A DNA stretch of 64,000 nucleotides from Bacillus sp. FJAT-25509. Its GTDB lineage: Bacteria > Bacillota > Bacilli > Bacillales > Bacillaceae_G. The stretch lies in assembly GCF_001420605.1 (NCBI RefSeq), contig NZ_LJIZ01000026.1:62001-126000 (forward strand). Reading direction: 5' to 3'. Below the pieces are notes generated by a model that worked only from the letters and a program-made list of their open reading frames with translations, was not told the DNA's origin and did no database searches. A program made the translations under genes and the position numbers. Positions within the stretch are counted from its first letter, which is position 1; every line of letters begins with the position of its first letter. Of the stretch, positions 54,884 to 64,000 are shown one piece after another.

Positions 54884-55297
54884 TTATTGAAACTTTTTTA
54901 ATTCTCTAAAAGTAGGAATTGCTTGTTTTAGCGCATGTAAAACAGCTGCACCAGTAAATGTTATAAAAGAAATAAATTCAGCTAATCCATATTCAACTTT
55001 CGATATTGGTACAATTAATGGCATTATGCCTAAGCATAGAAAAGTAGCACCAAATGCAAGCCATTTAAATTTTACAAGATCTGGATTCTGTTTATCATTT
55101 GATTCTTGTAAGGAAATAAAGAAATCTACAAAAAAATAAAAAAAGGAACTAATTGCAACTGCAATTACTATGTTATCCTGCGGATTGAAACACCAGATCA
55201 TAAAGTAAGCAATAATAAAAATAGCAAATAAAAAATGCGGAGTTAAGAATACCGCCCATAATGCATCGTTTTTTAAAACTTTTTGTGAATTCTCCAT
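54884..55297 (-). CDS. Small four-helix membrane protein
   Basis: 137 aa from the ATG at 55297 (AAGGAGGG 6 nt upstream). Hydrophobic helices are at about 18-37, 41-62, 80-98 and 103-122, with a conserved-looking QESNDKQNPDLVKFKW loop in the middle. No family recognised. Stand-alone gene with its own terminator. Confidence 0.6.
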   Translation of the reverse strand: MENSQKVLKNDALWAVFLTPHFLFAIFIIAYFMIWCFNPQDNIVIAVAISSFFYFFVDFFISLQESNDKQNPDLVKFKWLAFGATFLCLGIMPLIVPISKVEYGLAEFISFITFTGAAVLHALKQAIPTFRELKKFQ

Positions 55298-55910
55298 CAA
55301 AAACCCTCCTTATTTTATTTTTTATAATATCAAAACAAATAAATAAAAAGTGGCTTATGCTGAATACTTAATATTTTATATATAATATTAATCTGTGTGT
55401 CTTCTAGTATAAAGAAATTTACATAGAAGTAATAGAATGCGAATTTTTTATAAATCAGATACAGTATTTTTACATAACTACCTTTTGACATGACTGTTTA
55501 ATTAGAATAGAACGGTTAATTCGGATCTACACTAAATTTTATTTCTTTAACCTTCTTTGAAAATGTTGGTTTATAAACTAGTTCATATTGATCGGATTTA
55601 GAAATTAATCGTTTCCCCAGTTTTATAAATCTTATCTGTGATGACAGTTATTCCCCGGTTTTTGGTGTTCATTTACTTGGTTATACAGTATTAAATTGAG
55701 TTTTTTAAGTCTAGGATTTTTACTTCTAGATATATCTTAATTTATACAACTATCGTATGCGTTTGTTGTATAACGAATATGCTGATTTGTAGACTTTTTT
55801 ATTTTACTAACGGATTTTTATCTACAAAAAACCAACGTAATTTTTGAATTGATATTATAGTTCTTAACGAGGTGATTTTTATTAAATCATGATCATAGGA
55901 GGAAGACAGA
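55298..55910. other. AT-rich intergenic region
   Basis: About 600 nt without a supported gene, clear hairpin or repeat. Confidence 0.5.
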
Positions 55911-56591
55911 GTGTCAAATGAAATTAAGAGTTACATTGACTATCAAATGGTAAAAATTCCAGGGGGAAATATAGAATTAAGAGACGATAGAATAAAAAGT
56001 AAATGGAAAACTGAAATAAGACCATTTCTTCTTGCCCAGTATCCTGTAACTATGGGTATATACAATACTATTACAAATACATCACTTAATACTTTTGTCA
56101 GAGATCTAAAACCAGTTGTGAATGTTTCTTGGAATGATGCAATTTCTTTTTGTAATCTACTTTCACAGAAAGCAGGACTGAAAGAGTGTTATTCAATAAG
56201 TAATGATGGTGAAAACATATTTTGTGATTGGGAATCAGATGGCTATAGACTTCCTACAGAAGCAGAGTGGCAATATGCGTGTAAAGCAGGGACGACGGGT
56301 TATAGATACGGTGAACTTGATAAAATTGCCTGGTATAATGAAAATTCTGGAGATAAAATACATGAAGTAGGAAGAAAGGAAGCGAATGCATGGGGTCTGT
56401 ATGATATGTTAGGAAATGTTTGGGAGTGGTGTTGGGATTTATATGATGAACAGGTCTATGGGTCATATCGAATTTTTCGAGGTGGTAGCTGGGCAGAGGT
56501 AGCAAGAGGTTGTGGCGCTTCATGTCGTCGTCGTAGCCATCCGTCATTTTGCATAGACGACCTTGGATTCCGTCTTGCACGGTCTTTTTAA
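55911..56591 (+). CDS. Formylglycine-generating-enzyme (FGE/SUMF1) family protein
   Basis: A 226-aa protein from GTG at 55911 (AGGAGGAAGACAGA). MVKIPGGNIEL, PFLLAQYPVTMGIYN, PVVNVSWNDAISFCNLLSQK, YRLPTEAEWQYACKAGT, ELDKIAWYNENSG, WGLYDMLGNVWEWCWDLYDE, FRGGSW and FRLARSF are in the family's order. The C-terminal CGASCRRRSHPS region has Cys residues near where bacterial FGEs have catalytic Cys, but no sulfatase gene is nearby. It may be a non-catalytic relative. Confidence 0.85.
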   Translation: MSNEIKSYIDYQMVKIPGGNIELRDDRIKSKWKTEIRPFLLAQYPVTMGIYNTITNTSLNTFVRDLKPVVNVSWNDAISFCNLLSQKAGLKECYSISNDGENIFCDWESDGYRLPTEAEWQYACKAGTTGYRYGELDKIAWYNENSGDKIHEVGRKEANAWGLYDMLGNVWEWCWDLYDEQVYGSYRIFRGGSWAEVARGCGASCRRRSHPSFCIDDLGFRLARSF

Positions 56592-57015
56592 TTTCCTGAA
56601 AGGATGGGGACAGTTATTAGTCAATGCTTAAACGTTCTTATGCAACTGATATGAACGAAACTGTCAAACCACCAAACCAAAAAGGTTTTAATTTAGGGAT
56701 TTTTAATTTTTTAGACAGACTTAAATTAAGACTACCAACCTAGAATTTAAAAATTAGATTTTCTAAGTCTGTGAATGACAACTCTATAATAGTAGATTTT
56801 TTTGTATTATGTCTTAAAAGCTTGGCACGAAGGCAAATAAATTAACGGAAATGTGAGTTCTTGTTCAACTAAAGCAATGCGATACTTCAATAGAAGGTCG
56901 CTTTTTAATTGAACTAAAAAGCAAATTATTGAAAGAAATGATTTGAGAATCTTTTGAACTACTTTAGTTTGATTTGTTACAATTACTGGAGGAACATTAG
57001 GAAGAGGTAATATTA
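56592..57015. other. Intergenic region with a partial hairpin-repeat copy
   Basis: GAGTTCTTGTTCAACTAAAG (56855-56874) matches the start of the repeat at 54692, then GCGATACTTCAATAGAAGG diverges. Remainder AT-rich, no gene. Confidence 0.45.
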
Positions 57016-57915
57016 ATGATAAAATTTATGTATATTTTTTGCTTGATTGTATGGGGACTTAATTTTATTGCTGTAAAAATTCAAGGAACTCCAGTAAGCT
57101 TAGAATTATCCTTAACTTTTCGACTAGTTATGACAGCCTTTTTATTTTTAGTTCTTGTTTTGTTCATTCGACCAAAGGGGAGACCAACAACTAAAGATCT
57201 CCCGTTTGTAATGGCATTTGGTATATGTAACTTTGCATTAAGCTATCTGTGTCTTTATTACGCTACAATTTTGAGTTCTGCAGCAATCGTAACATTGGTA
57301 TTTTCTTTAAAAGTGATTTTAACGCCGATTGCTCTCCGGATTTTTTTAAAAGAAAAATTACATTCGAGAGTTCTAATTGGAGGTATTCTTGGTGTAGTGG
57401 GAGTGTGTATTCTAATTTATCCGACAATGGAAAATTTTCAAGGGTTCCATGACATAAAAGGAATTATTTTCGCTTTCCTAGGTACTCTCCTAACAGCAGT
57501 TGGTGACGCATGCTCGGCAAGAAATGCAAATCGCAAGGTTGATCCCATTTATGCAAATGCAATTGGATTTACAGTGGGCAGTATATTGATGGGAGCAATA
57601 ATATTGTTTCAAGGGAAAGAATTTATTTTTCCAACATCTTTTACGTACTTATCTGCGTTGTTATATTTAACGTTGGTTGCTTCTTTTGCTGCATGGTTAT
57701 TCTATCTGAAGCTAGTAGAAAAAATTGGAGGAGCTCAAAGTGGCTATATGGTCGCCCTTTTCCCCGCAATTGGTGGAGTGGCCTCTGTTTTAATCGGTGA
57801 GTCTGATCCATCAGTGTATTTGATTGCTGGTTGCTTTTTTTGCTGTATTGGCGCCGCGATTGCATTAGGTTTTGGAACGAGAAATCAGAATATGAAATTG
57901 CCTATACAGGGTTAA
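57016..57915 (+). CDS. EamA/DMT superfamily transporter
   Basis: A 299-aa protein with ten membrane helices in two EamA repeats. It starts MIKFMYIFCLIVWGLNFIAV; half 1 has LSYLCLYYATILSSAAIVTL and half 2 has SFAAWLFYLKLVEKIGGAQS then GYMVALFPAIGGVASVLIGE. The second-half motif is common in YdcZ/RhaT-like metabolite exporters. AGGAAGAGG precedes the ATG. Substrate unknown; not closely similar to the EamA protein at 8712. Confidence 0.85.
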   Translation: MIKFMYIFCLIVWGLNFIAVKIQGTPVSLELSLTFRLVMTAFLFLVLVLFIRPKGRPTTKDLPFVMAFGICNFALSYLCLYYATILSSAAIVTLVFSLKVILTPIALRIFLKEKLHSRVLIGGILGVVGVCILIYPTMENFQGFHDIKGIIFAFLGTLLTAVGDACSARNANRKVDPIYANAIGFTVGSILMGAIILFQGKEFIFPTSFTYLSALLYLTLVASFAAWLFYLKLVEKIGGAQSGYMVALFPAIGGVASVLIGESDPSVYLIAGCFFCCIGAAIALGFGTRNQNMKLPIQG

Positions 57916-58073
57916 CTAAGGCTTTTCTTGTGTAACTAATGTATTGCTTTAGTTATATAACTGTGGAAAAGACTTCCAACAAGTTAGGCGAATAACTAAT
58001 ACGATACATAATAATTTTTATATAATAAAGTACAGTTACTTTTTTCTTTTTTACCAATATCACCTATTTTTTA

Positions 58074-58107
58074 GGGAAACTCTTTATCCTGTGAGTTTCT
58101 CTTTTTT
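58074..58107 (+). terminator. Terminator downstream of the EamA gene
   Basis: GAAACTC / GAGTTTC with a 10-nt loop, followed by TTTTTT. Confidence 0.65.
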
Positions 58108-58142
58108 GTCAGTCTAAACATAACAATGTTAATAGATAAAAA

Positions 58143-58187
58143 GAGCCTGTATCGAAAATTACTTGGTATTTGAAGATACAGGCTTTT
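58143..58187. terminator. Bidirectional hairpin between EamA and symporter genes
   Basis: AGCCTGTATC / GATACAGGCT, T-run on the minus strand (CTCTTTTTATC) and TTTT on the plus strand. It may end the symporter transcript about 150 nt past its stop. Confidence 0.65.
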
Positions 58188-58338
58188 AATTTAAACGATT
58201 AATTGTTGTTATATAGATTAGTTGATTACAAGAAGAAGAGCTTGATCTAAAAAATCGAAAGGCTTAAGAAATGTAGTCAATGCATGCAATTTTAGTAGTC
58301 GGTGAATCTGGTCTACTCAATTATCATGTTAAGAAAGA

Positions 58339-59625
58339 TTATGCTACATTTGTTTGTTTACCGGAATCAAGTGATTTAATATAAGCTTGCGCTTTTTGTT
58401 TATCGAATTGACCTTCTGATTTAGAAATAACAACTGCCGCTAGCGAGTTACCTACGACATTAACTGCTGTTCTCGCCATATCTAAAAGACGGTCAATACC
58501 TGCGATAAACGCTAATCCTTCTACCGGAATTCCAACTGTACCGAGCGTAGCCAACAATACAACAAACGACACTCCCGGAACCCCTGCAATTCCTTTAGAT
58601 GTTACTATCAATACAAGTACTAATGAGATTTGGTCGCTAATCGATAAATTAATACCATACATTTGCGCAATAAAAATGGCCGCTAATGCTTGATATAACG
58701 TAGAACCATCTAAGTTGAAAGAATATCCTGTTGGGATAACGAACGATGTGATTCCTTTAGGGCATCCAAATTTCTCCATTTTATTCATAATACGAGGTAA
58801 AACAGTCTCAGAACTAGCCGTTGAATAAGCAAGGATCAGTTCATCTTTTAATAACTTAATAAAATGAATAATGTTAATGCCTGCCCATCTTGCAACAAGT
58901 CCTAAAACAACTAACACAAAGAAAATCATCGTTGAATAAACAAGAATTGTTAACTTACTTAATGGAATAAGTGATTGGACACCGAATTTTGATACCGTTA
59001 TACCAATTAATGCAAATACACCAAATGGAGCAAACTTCATAATTAGATTTGTCACATAGAACATTGCTTCAGCTGTTCCCTCGAAAAACTTTATGACCGG
59101 TTTTCCTTTTTCACCGATCGCTGCCAAACCTAGTCCGAATAAAACAGAGAAGAAAATAATGGCTAACATGTTGCCTTCTGTCATTGCTGAAATGATATTT
59201 GGTGGAACGATATTGACGAAAGTTTCAGCAAAACCGTGGCTTTTCGTCATTTCGGTTGTTTGTATATAGCTTCCGATATCTGTTTTCTGTAATGATGACA
59301 TATCAACGCCGCTACCGGGATGAAAGATATTTGCCGCTAGCAATCCAACAAGAATGGCAATAGTTGTGATGATTTCAAAATATAAAATCGTTTTACCACC
59401 GAGTTTACCAAGCTTTTTCATATTCCCAACGCCGGCAACACCGACAATTAAGCTTGAGACAACAATAGGAATAACAATCATTTTGATTAAACGAATAAAA
59501 ATATCTCCAATCGGTTTAAGGAATCCTTCAATATTTGGATTTCCATAAAAGGCAGCTCCAACTGCGATACCTAAAATGAGACCAATTACAATCTGCCAAG
59601 CTAACCCAAGTTTTAGTTTTTTCAT
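58339..59625 (-). CDS. Dicarboxylate/amino acid:cation symporter (DAACS; GltP/DctA-like)
   Basis: 428 aa from the ATG at 59625 (GAAGGGG 8 nt upstream; a longer frame includes the promoter region). Family signatures: IGLILGIAVGAAFYGNP near the N-terminus, AYSTASSETVLPRIMNKMEK (Ser-rich hairpin), SFVIPTGYSFNLDGSTLYQA and the late NVVGNSLAAVVISK. Imports glutamate/aspartate or C4-dicarboxylates with Na+/H+. It is divergent from a GlnK/GlnL-like two-component system, which probably controls it. Confidence 0.92.
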   Translation of the reverse strand: MKKLKLGLAWQIVIGLILGIAVGAAFYGNPNIEGFLKPIGDIFIRLIKMIVIPIVVSSLIVGVAGVGNMKKLGKLGGKTILYFEIITTIAILVGLLAANIFHPGSGVDMSSLQKTDIGSYIQTTEMTKSHGFAETFVNIVPPNIISAMTEGNMLAIIFFSVLFGLGLAAIGEKGKPVIKFFEGTAEAMFYVTNLIMKFAPFGVFALIGITVSKFGVQSLIPLSKLTILVYSTMIFFVLVVLGLVARWAGINIIHFIKLLKDELILAYSTASSETVLPRIMNKMEKFGCPKGITSFVIPTGYSFNLDGSTLYQALAAIFIAQMYGINLSISDQISLVLVLIVTSKGIAGVPGVSFVVLLATLGTVGIPVEGLAFIAGIDRLLDMARTAVNVVGNSLAAVVISKSEGQFDKQKAQAYIKSLDSGKQTNVA

Positions 59626-59660
59626 CCCATACACCCCTTCAAGTTTATTAAGAATATGAA

Positions 59661-59674
59661 TGTAAGCGATTCCA
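59661..59674. promoter_or_regulatory. Possible cre (CcpA) site
   Basis: TGTAAGCGATTCCA matches the cre consensus TGWNANCGNTNWCA at all but one fixed position. It lies 36-49 nt upstream of the symporter start, in the divergent region with the kinase gene. Confidence 0.4.
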
Positions 59675-59779
59675 CTCAAAATCATACCGAATCATACAAA
59701 AACCTACAAATAAAAAATAAAAAATAAATAATTTTCTCACAACTATTTCAATTTTCCAAAGGTTTGAGTAAAATGTTTA

Positions 59780-61060
59780 ATGTTTGGAGGTGTGGAACTG
59801 AAGGAACGAATTTTAGCAGTTGTATTTTTGATGATTACCGTTCCGCTTGCTGGAGAGTTTAAATTCTATCCGTTCAATGATGCATTCCGTGTCAGCCTGG
59901 GGACACCGGCTTTTTTCTTATTTTTGTTATTGGGAAGGGGCATTCACCCGAATATTGCAGGAATTTTGACTGGGACAAGTGTGTTTGTATTTCGGTTTTT
60001 TTTGGCGGTCCTTATCTGTGACATACCGGTTGATGAGGCATTTTACAGTCATTTTCCAGTACTCTTTTATTACGTCGTGTTCGCTTTCATCTTTCATTTT
60101 ACAAAAATGAATGAGCAGCATAACAAGCCATTTATGATTGGATTACTAGGAATGGTCATAGAAATTGGTGCAAGTTTAGTTGAAATGGTGATTCGATACT
60201 CGATAGCGGATAAAATCATTGCATTTCACTCAATCGAACAGATTATCTTTATCTCGTTTATTCGAAGTTTTTTTGTACTTGGCTTTTTTAACATTTTTAA
60301 ACTGAGAGAATCAAAATTGGCAGTGGAAGAGCAGCGTAGACAAAACGAGCAAATGCTGTTGTTCATTTCGAATTTGTATGAGGAATCGGTACAGCTTAAG
60401 AAAACAATGCAAAATGCGGAAGAAATCACCCGCATAAGTTATGATTTTTATCGTAGGTTGAAATCGGAAGTTTCTCATGTCCATTTTTCCCAAACCGCAC
60501 TGCAAATTGCAAGTCTCGTGCATGAAGTAAAAAAAGATAATCAGCGAATTTATGCTGGACTATCACAGTTGATTTCTACTGAAAAGCTAGAGGACTACAT
60601 GGGCATTGAGTTACTGAGTAACATTATCCTTGTTTCCAATAGACGGTATGCAGAGTTATTGAATAAACACATTTTGTTTTCTATGCACGTCGAAGGGGAA
60701 CATCCGCCATATCATGTCTATAGGGTATTATCTTTGATCAATAACTTGATCGCAAATGCGGTGGAAGCCATCGAGCAAGAGGGACATGTATCGTTGTATG
60801 TCATTCGAAGAGACTGGATTGTAGAATTTCATGTCTGTGATAATGGACCAGGCATTGCACCGAAGTTGAAAGAAGTCATTTTTAAAGAGGGGTTTACATC
60901 TAAGTATGATGCTTCCGGCAATCCTTCTACAGGAATTGGACTTTCATATGTGAAACTAACCGTGGACAAGCTTGGCGGACATATTAAGCTAAAAGAAAGT
61001 CATAAAGAAACAGTATTTGTTATCGAGCTCCCGATTAATGCGATGATACAGAAAGGATAA
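59780..61060 (+). CDS. Sensor histidine kinase (GlnK-like)
   Basis: About 420 aa. Five or six membrane helices (about 10-180) form the sensor (FLLLGRGIHPNIAGILTGTS), a coiled linker follows, a degenerate dimerisation region SLVHEVKKDNQRIYAGL (His about 248), and a HATPase domain (NNLIANAVEAIEQEGHVSL, DNGPGIAPKLKEVIFKEGFTS, STGIGLSYVKL). It resembles B. subtilis GlnK (YcbA), partner of GlnL. Start unclear: the GGAGG at 59785-59790 is well placed only for a CTG at 59798; the ATG at 59780 has a poor RBS. Confidence 0.85.
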   Translation: MFGGVELKERILAVVFLMITVPLAGEFKFYPFNDAFRVSLGTPAFFLFLLLGRGIHPNIAGILTGTSVFVFRFFLAVLICDIPVDEAFYSHFPVLFYYVVFAFIFHFTKMNEQHNKPFMIGLLGMVIEIGASLVEMVIRYSIADKIIAFHSIEQIIFISFIRSFFVLGFFNIFKLRESKLAVEEQRRQNEQMLLFISNLYEESVQLKKTMQNAEEITRISYDFYRRLKSEVSHVHFSQTALQIASLVHEVKKDNQRIYAGLSQLISTEKLEDYMGIELLSNIILVSNRRYAELLNKHILFSMHVEGEHPPYHVYRVLSLINNLIANAVEAIEQEGHVSLYVIRRDWIVEFHVCDNGPGIAPKLKEVIFKEGFTSKYDASGNPSTGIGLSYVKLTVDKLGGHIKLKESHKETVFVIELPINAMIQKG

Positions 61061-61065
61061 ATTAA

Positions 61066-61983
61066 ATGAATTATTTTATAATTGACGATGATCCAGCTAT
61101 TAGAGCGATGCTGATAGACTTGATTGAGGATGAGGATTTAGGCAAAGTGATGGGTGAAGCAGAAGACGGATCATTGGTAGACAATGACTTGCTTGCGCTC
61201 AAAAAAGTAGACGTAGTACTTATTGATTTACTGATGCCAAAGAGGGATGGAATTGAAACAATTCGTGTTCTTTCTTCTGAATTCAAGGGGAAATTCGTGA
61301 TGATTTCGCAAGTAGAGGCAAAGGAGCTCATAGGGGAAGTATATAGTTTAGGAGCAGAATACTACATCACTAAGCCGTTAAACCGCATTGAAATCTCAGG
61401 AGTGTTAAAAAAGGTTAACGAACGGGTGATTCTGGAAAAATCAATTCGAGGCATACAAGAATCGTTAACTTTATTAAAAGGTCATCAGTCGCCACCATTC
61501 GGCGCTTCTCATACAAAAAACATAATCGAAGCCGGCCGTTCATTGATTTCGGATTTAGGGATTATCGGAGAAAGCGGAAGTGAAGACTTGATGAATATTT
61601 TAGAATTCCTGCAGGACCAAAAACAAAAGTTTGGATCCTTCTACATCTTTCCGTCTCTAAAAGAAATATTTTATGGATATGCCAAAAAATCGCTTGGAGA
61701 ACAGGCTACCGAGGCGGAAATACAAAAAGAATCGAAAGCCTCCGAACAACGAGTTCGCAGAGCTATTTACCATGTGCTCATCCATATTGCCTCATTAGGA
61801 TTAACAGATTACACGAATCCAAAATTCGAAGCGTATTCATCCACGTTTTTCGATTTCTCGGAAGTCCGAAAGAAAATGTTAGAGCTTGAAGGTAAAAGTG
61901 AAAAAAGCACTAATCAAAGCCGAATCAACATGAAAAAATTCATTCAATCGCTCTATTTAGAATCAAAGCAGTTGGTGGATTAG
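61066..61983 (+). CDS. Response regulator with YcbB/GlnL output domain
   Basis: 305 aa. Receiver: FIIDDDPAIRA, phospho-Asp in VLIDLLMPKRDG (about 53), Lys in YYITKPLNR. A coiled linker follows, then the YcbB-type DNA-binding domain (about 150-305; KFGSFYIFPSLKEIFYGYAK, ASEQRVRRAIYHVLIHIASL). It starts 5 nt after the kinase stop. In B. subtilis GlnL regulates glutamine uptake/glutaminase genes; here the divergent symporter is the likely target. Confidence 0.9.
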   Translation: MNYFIIDDDPAIRAMLIDLIEDEDLGKVMGEAEDGSLVDNDLLALKKVDVVLIDLLMPKRDGIETIRVLSSEFKGKFVMISQVEAKELIGEVYSLGAEYYITKPLNRIEISGVLKKVNERVILEKSIRGIQESLTLLKGHQSPPFGASHTKNIIEAGRSLISDLGIIGESGSEDLMNILEFLQDQKQKFGSFYIFPSLKEIFYGYAKKSLGEQATEAEIQKESKASEQRVRRAIYHVLIHIASLGLTDYTNPKFEAYSSTFFDFSEVRKKMLELEGKSEKSTNQSRINMKKFIQSLYLESKQLVD

Positions 61984-62338
61984 CCAATAAATTTGTTTCT
62001 TCAAATCAGGGATTGTAAAAGTGTTGTAGTCAGGTTGTAACAAGGGTAGGGATAATAAGCCCATGCTGTCTTTGCTTATTTAATTTTTGCAAGTTTTATA
62101 TAAAGGAGAAATTTAGTAATAAAGGATCTGAATATAGTCGTTATGCACATTTTCTGAATATTTTTTTTTGTTGAAAAATGCTCTGTATAGTTACAAATCG
62201 TATGATAAGATAAAAATCGTTTAATTCTAACAATTAAATTTTTCTGGTTTTAGTTATCGGAATTTTCTATTTTTTACAAACAAATATGAAACTATTAAAA
62301 AATTAAAAAAGTAGCACAAGAATTTAGAGGAGGCTCAT
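61984..62338. other. Intergenic region before the amino-acid permease
   Basis: About 350 nt; no gene, no clear terminator after the regulator gene. The promoter of the permease is not obvious. Confidence 0.45.
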
Positions 62339-63748
62339 ATGAATTTATTTCGAAAAAAATCAGTTTCAAGCAGTTCGCCTAGTTCACTTAAACAAGTTCT
62401 AGGGGCGTTTGATCTTACAATGTTAGGTATCGGTGCCATCATCGGTACAGGTATATTCGTTTTAACTGGTGTAGCAGCAGCTGATTACGCTGGTCCAGCA
62501 CTTATTCTTTCATTTATTATTGCAGGTTTAGCTTGTACATTCGCTGCACTTTGTTACTCTGAATTTGCATCTATGATTCCAGAAGCTGGTAGTGCTTACA
62601 CTTATAGTTATGTTGCTTTTGGTGAAGTCATTGCTTGGATATTAGGTTGGGATATGGTACTAGAGTATGGACTTGCATCTTCAGCAGTAGCAAGTGGATG
62701 GTCTGGCTATTTCCAAAGTTTATTACATGGTTTTGGAGTAAACCTTCCAACAGCTTTAACAAGTGCATTTGATCCATCTAAACATACATTCATTGATTTA
62801 CCGGCAGTAATCATTGTTTTACTAGTAACGTTCATTCTTACTAGAGGTGTTAGAGAATCAGCAAAACTTAACACAATTATGGTAATTGTAAAATTAGCAG
62901 TAGTAGCACTTTTCATCGTAGTTGGTGTTTGGTATGTTCAACCGCATAACTGGACTCCATTTATGCCAATGGGATTCCATGGGGTAACAGCTGGTGCTGC
63001 AGTAGTAGTATTTGCTTACTTTGGATTTGATGCAGTATCAACTGCAGCTGAGGAAGTTAAAAATCCTCAACGTAACTTACCAATCGGTATTATCACGGCT
63101 TTAACAATTTGTACCATCTTATATATTGTCGTTTCATTAATTCTTACTGGTATCGTTCCGTTTGATCAATTAGGTGTTAAAGACCCTGTTGCTTTTGCAC
63201 TAGCATTTATTCACCAAGATTGGGCAGCTGGTTTCATTTCACTTGGCGCAATTATCGGTATTACAACTGTATTAATCGTAATGATGTTTGGACAATCTCG
63301 TCTATTCTATGCAATCAGTAAAGACGGTTTATTACCAGGAAAATTATCAAATGTTAACAAGAAAACTCAAGTTCCTGTAACTAGTACATGGGTAACTGGC
63401 GGACTAGTTGCTTTATTCGCTGGCTTAATTCCATTAAACAAATTAGCTGAATTAACAAATATCGGTACCCTATTCGCTTTCTCTGCTGTTTCTCTTGGTA
63501 TTCTAGTATTAAGAAAAACTCGCCCAGACTTAAAGCGCGGATTCAAAACTCCTTGGGTACCTGTAGTACCAGTATTAGCTGTTGTATTCTGTGTATATTT
63601 AATGCTACAACTTTCAGCATTTACTTGGAAGGGATTCTTGGTTTGGTTAGTAATCGGTTTAGTAATTTATGTTACTTACGGTTATAAAAACAGTAAATTA
63701 AATCAGAGTAACAGTACTGAAGCACCACAAATAAAAATGTATAAATAA
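62339..63748 (+). CDS. Amino acid permease (APC superfamily, cationic amino acid type; YfnA-like)
   Basis: 469 aa with 12 membrane helices. LKQVLGAFDLTMLGIGAIIG then TGIFVLTG is the N-terminal APC substrate-binding motif; ALCYSEFASMIPEAGSAYTY and FAYFGFDAVSTAAEEVKNPQ follow. These are typical of the Bacillus YfnA/YhdG (CAT) group. AGAGGAGGCTCAT precedes the ATG. Codon use is smooth and A/T-ending, like a well-expressed native gene. Confidence 0.92.
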   Translation: MNLFRKKSVSSSSPSSLKQVLGAFDLTMLGIGAIIGTGIFVLTGVAAADYAGPALILSFIIAGLACTFAALCYSEFASMIPEAGSAYTYSYVAFGEVIAWILGWDMVLEYGLASSAVASGWSGYFQSLLHGFGVNLPTALTSAFDPSKHTFIDLPAVIIVLLVTFILTRGVRESAKLNTIMVIVKLAVVALFIVVGVWYVQPHNWTPFMPMGFHGVTAGAAVVVFAYFGFDAVSTAAEEVKNPQRNLPIGIITALTICTILYIVVSLILTGIVPFDQLGVKDPVAFALAFIHQDWAAGFISLGAIIGITTVLIVMMFGQSRLFYAISKDGLLPGKLSNVNKKTQVPVTSTWVTGGLVALFAGLIPLNKLAELTNIGTLFAFSAVSLGILVLRKTRPDLKRGFKTPWVPVVPVLAVVFCVYLMLQLSAFTWKGFLVWLVIGLVIYVTYGYKNSKLNQSNSTEAPQIKMYK

Positions 63749-63753
63749 AAATT

Positions 63754-63806
63754 GGGCTATCCCTTAAGTTAGGAGAACTGACTTTTGGGAAGGCCTTTTA
63801 AATACA
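63754..63806. terminator. Possible bidirectional terminator after the permease
   Basis: GGGCTATCCC can pair with GGGAAGGCCT (one mismatch, two wobbles), followed by TTTT. It may also serve the minus-strand gene at the window edge. Confidence 0.45.
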
Positions 63807-63893
63807 AAAAATCACCTATTACTAAGTGGATTGCACATACTCCCTATGCAAGTTCTTTCCTTCATAACAAAATAAAACTGTTTTCCCTTCAAA

Positions 63894-64000
63894 TTAGTTC
63901 CAATATGTATTGGTCGTCCCCATAGCTGATAAATCATAGACATTTTCCCAAATCGTATCATTGATTTTATTTTCCTTGCCTTGTTTTGGAACAGGTACAT
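63894..64000 (-). CDS. Partial gene at window edge (C-terminal 34 codons)
   Basis: One minus-strand frame reads VPVPKQGKENKINDTIWENV then YDLSAMGTTNTYWN-stop. It looks like protein sequence continuing beyond the window. A different minus-strand frame over the same region is longer but less protein-like. Family not recognised. Confidence 0.35.
   Translation of the reverse strand, partial: VPVPKQGKENKINDTIWENVYDLSAMGTTNTYWN

Noticed and set aside
63812-64000. 62-codon minus-strand ORF at window edge
   Set aside because: Another minus-strand frame over 63894-64000 looks more like real protein; the longer one has no RBS visible.

Overview
The window is low-GC (roughly one third G+C in most genes) chromosomal DNA of a spore-forming Bacillaceae bacterium. 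The left 13 kb follows the Bacillus subtilis cotO-cotZ-yjcA-yjcD-yjcF-yjcG-yjcH neighbourhood: spore coat/exosporium genes (two CotB-like proteins, CotO, a CotY/CotZ/ExsY-type cysteine-rich protein, a Gln-rich small coat-like protein), a YjcD-type UvrD-like helicase, and the yjcF-yjcG-yjcH group. An EamA transporter, a KtrB/KtrA-type potassium uptake pair and a repetitive acidic protein follow. Genus assignment beyond Bacillaceae is not supported by what I can see.

From 13.78 to about 51.76 kb is a genomic-island hotspot at a tRNA-Val(GAC) gene (intact copy 19948-20020). A 6.2-kb integrative element (13777-19986) with its own tyrosine recombinase sits in the 5' half of the tRNA. It leaves a 39-bp 5'-half duplicate at its left end, beside the apparent original tRNA promoter. 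It carries a PIN-like nuclease gene, an unrecognised partner, an orphan HicB-like gene and decayed pieces. To the right of the intact tRNA there is a decayed integrase C-terminus and then three further 3'-half copies of the same tRNA (34752, 44223, 51714). Each is preceded by the same ~80-bp sequence, as expected from serial insertion of related elements with the opposite (3'-half) att geometry.

The island cargo includes two very large secreted S8 proteases (1181 and 2242 aa). Between them is a self-contained cluster: two sugar-type ABC permeases, an OmpR-type response regulator and kinase, a lipoprotein solute-binding protein, a polysaccharide deacetylase and an N-acetylmuramoyl-L-alanine amidase. 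An 11-bp direct repeat (CTTTATYTCAT), in phase with likely -10 boxes, precedes each transcription unit of the cluster (clear for three, weaker for the amidase). I read this as a private regulon of the two-component system, probably for cell-wall glycan turnover or uptake. It is the most interesting candidate for an undescribed system here. The island also carries an orphan GerA-type germination subunit, a higher-GC FUSC transporter, an Asp/Glu racemase with a LysR regulator, and a YhgD/YhgE-like pair with clear palindromic operators.

The right 12 kb holds an SLC13/ArsB-type permease abutting a broken C-terminal remnant of another large secreted protein (cohesin-like plus dockerin-like). It also has a formylglycine-generating-enzyme-family protein, another EamA transporter, a dicarboxylate/amino-acid:cation symporter divergent from a GlnK/GlnL-like two-component system with a possible cre site between them, and an amino-acid permease. 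Many intergenic regions hold decayed gene fragments and short structured repeats.
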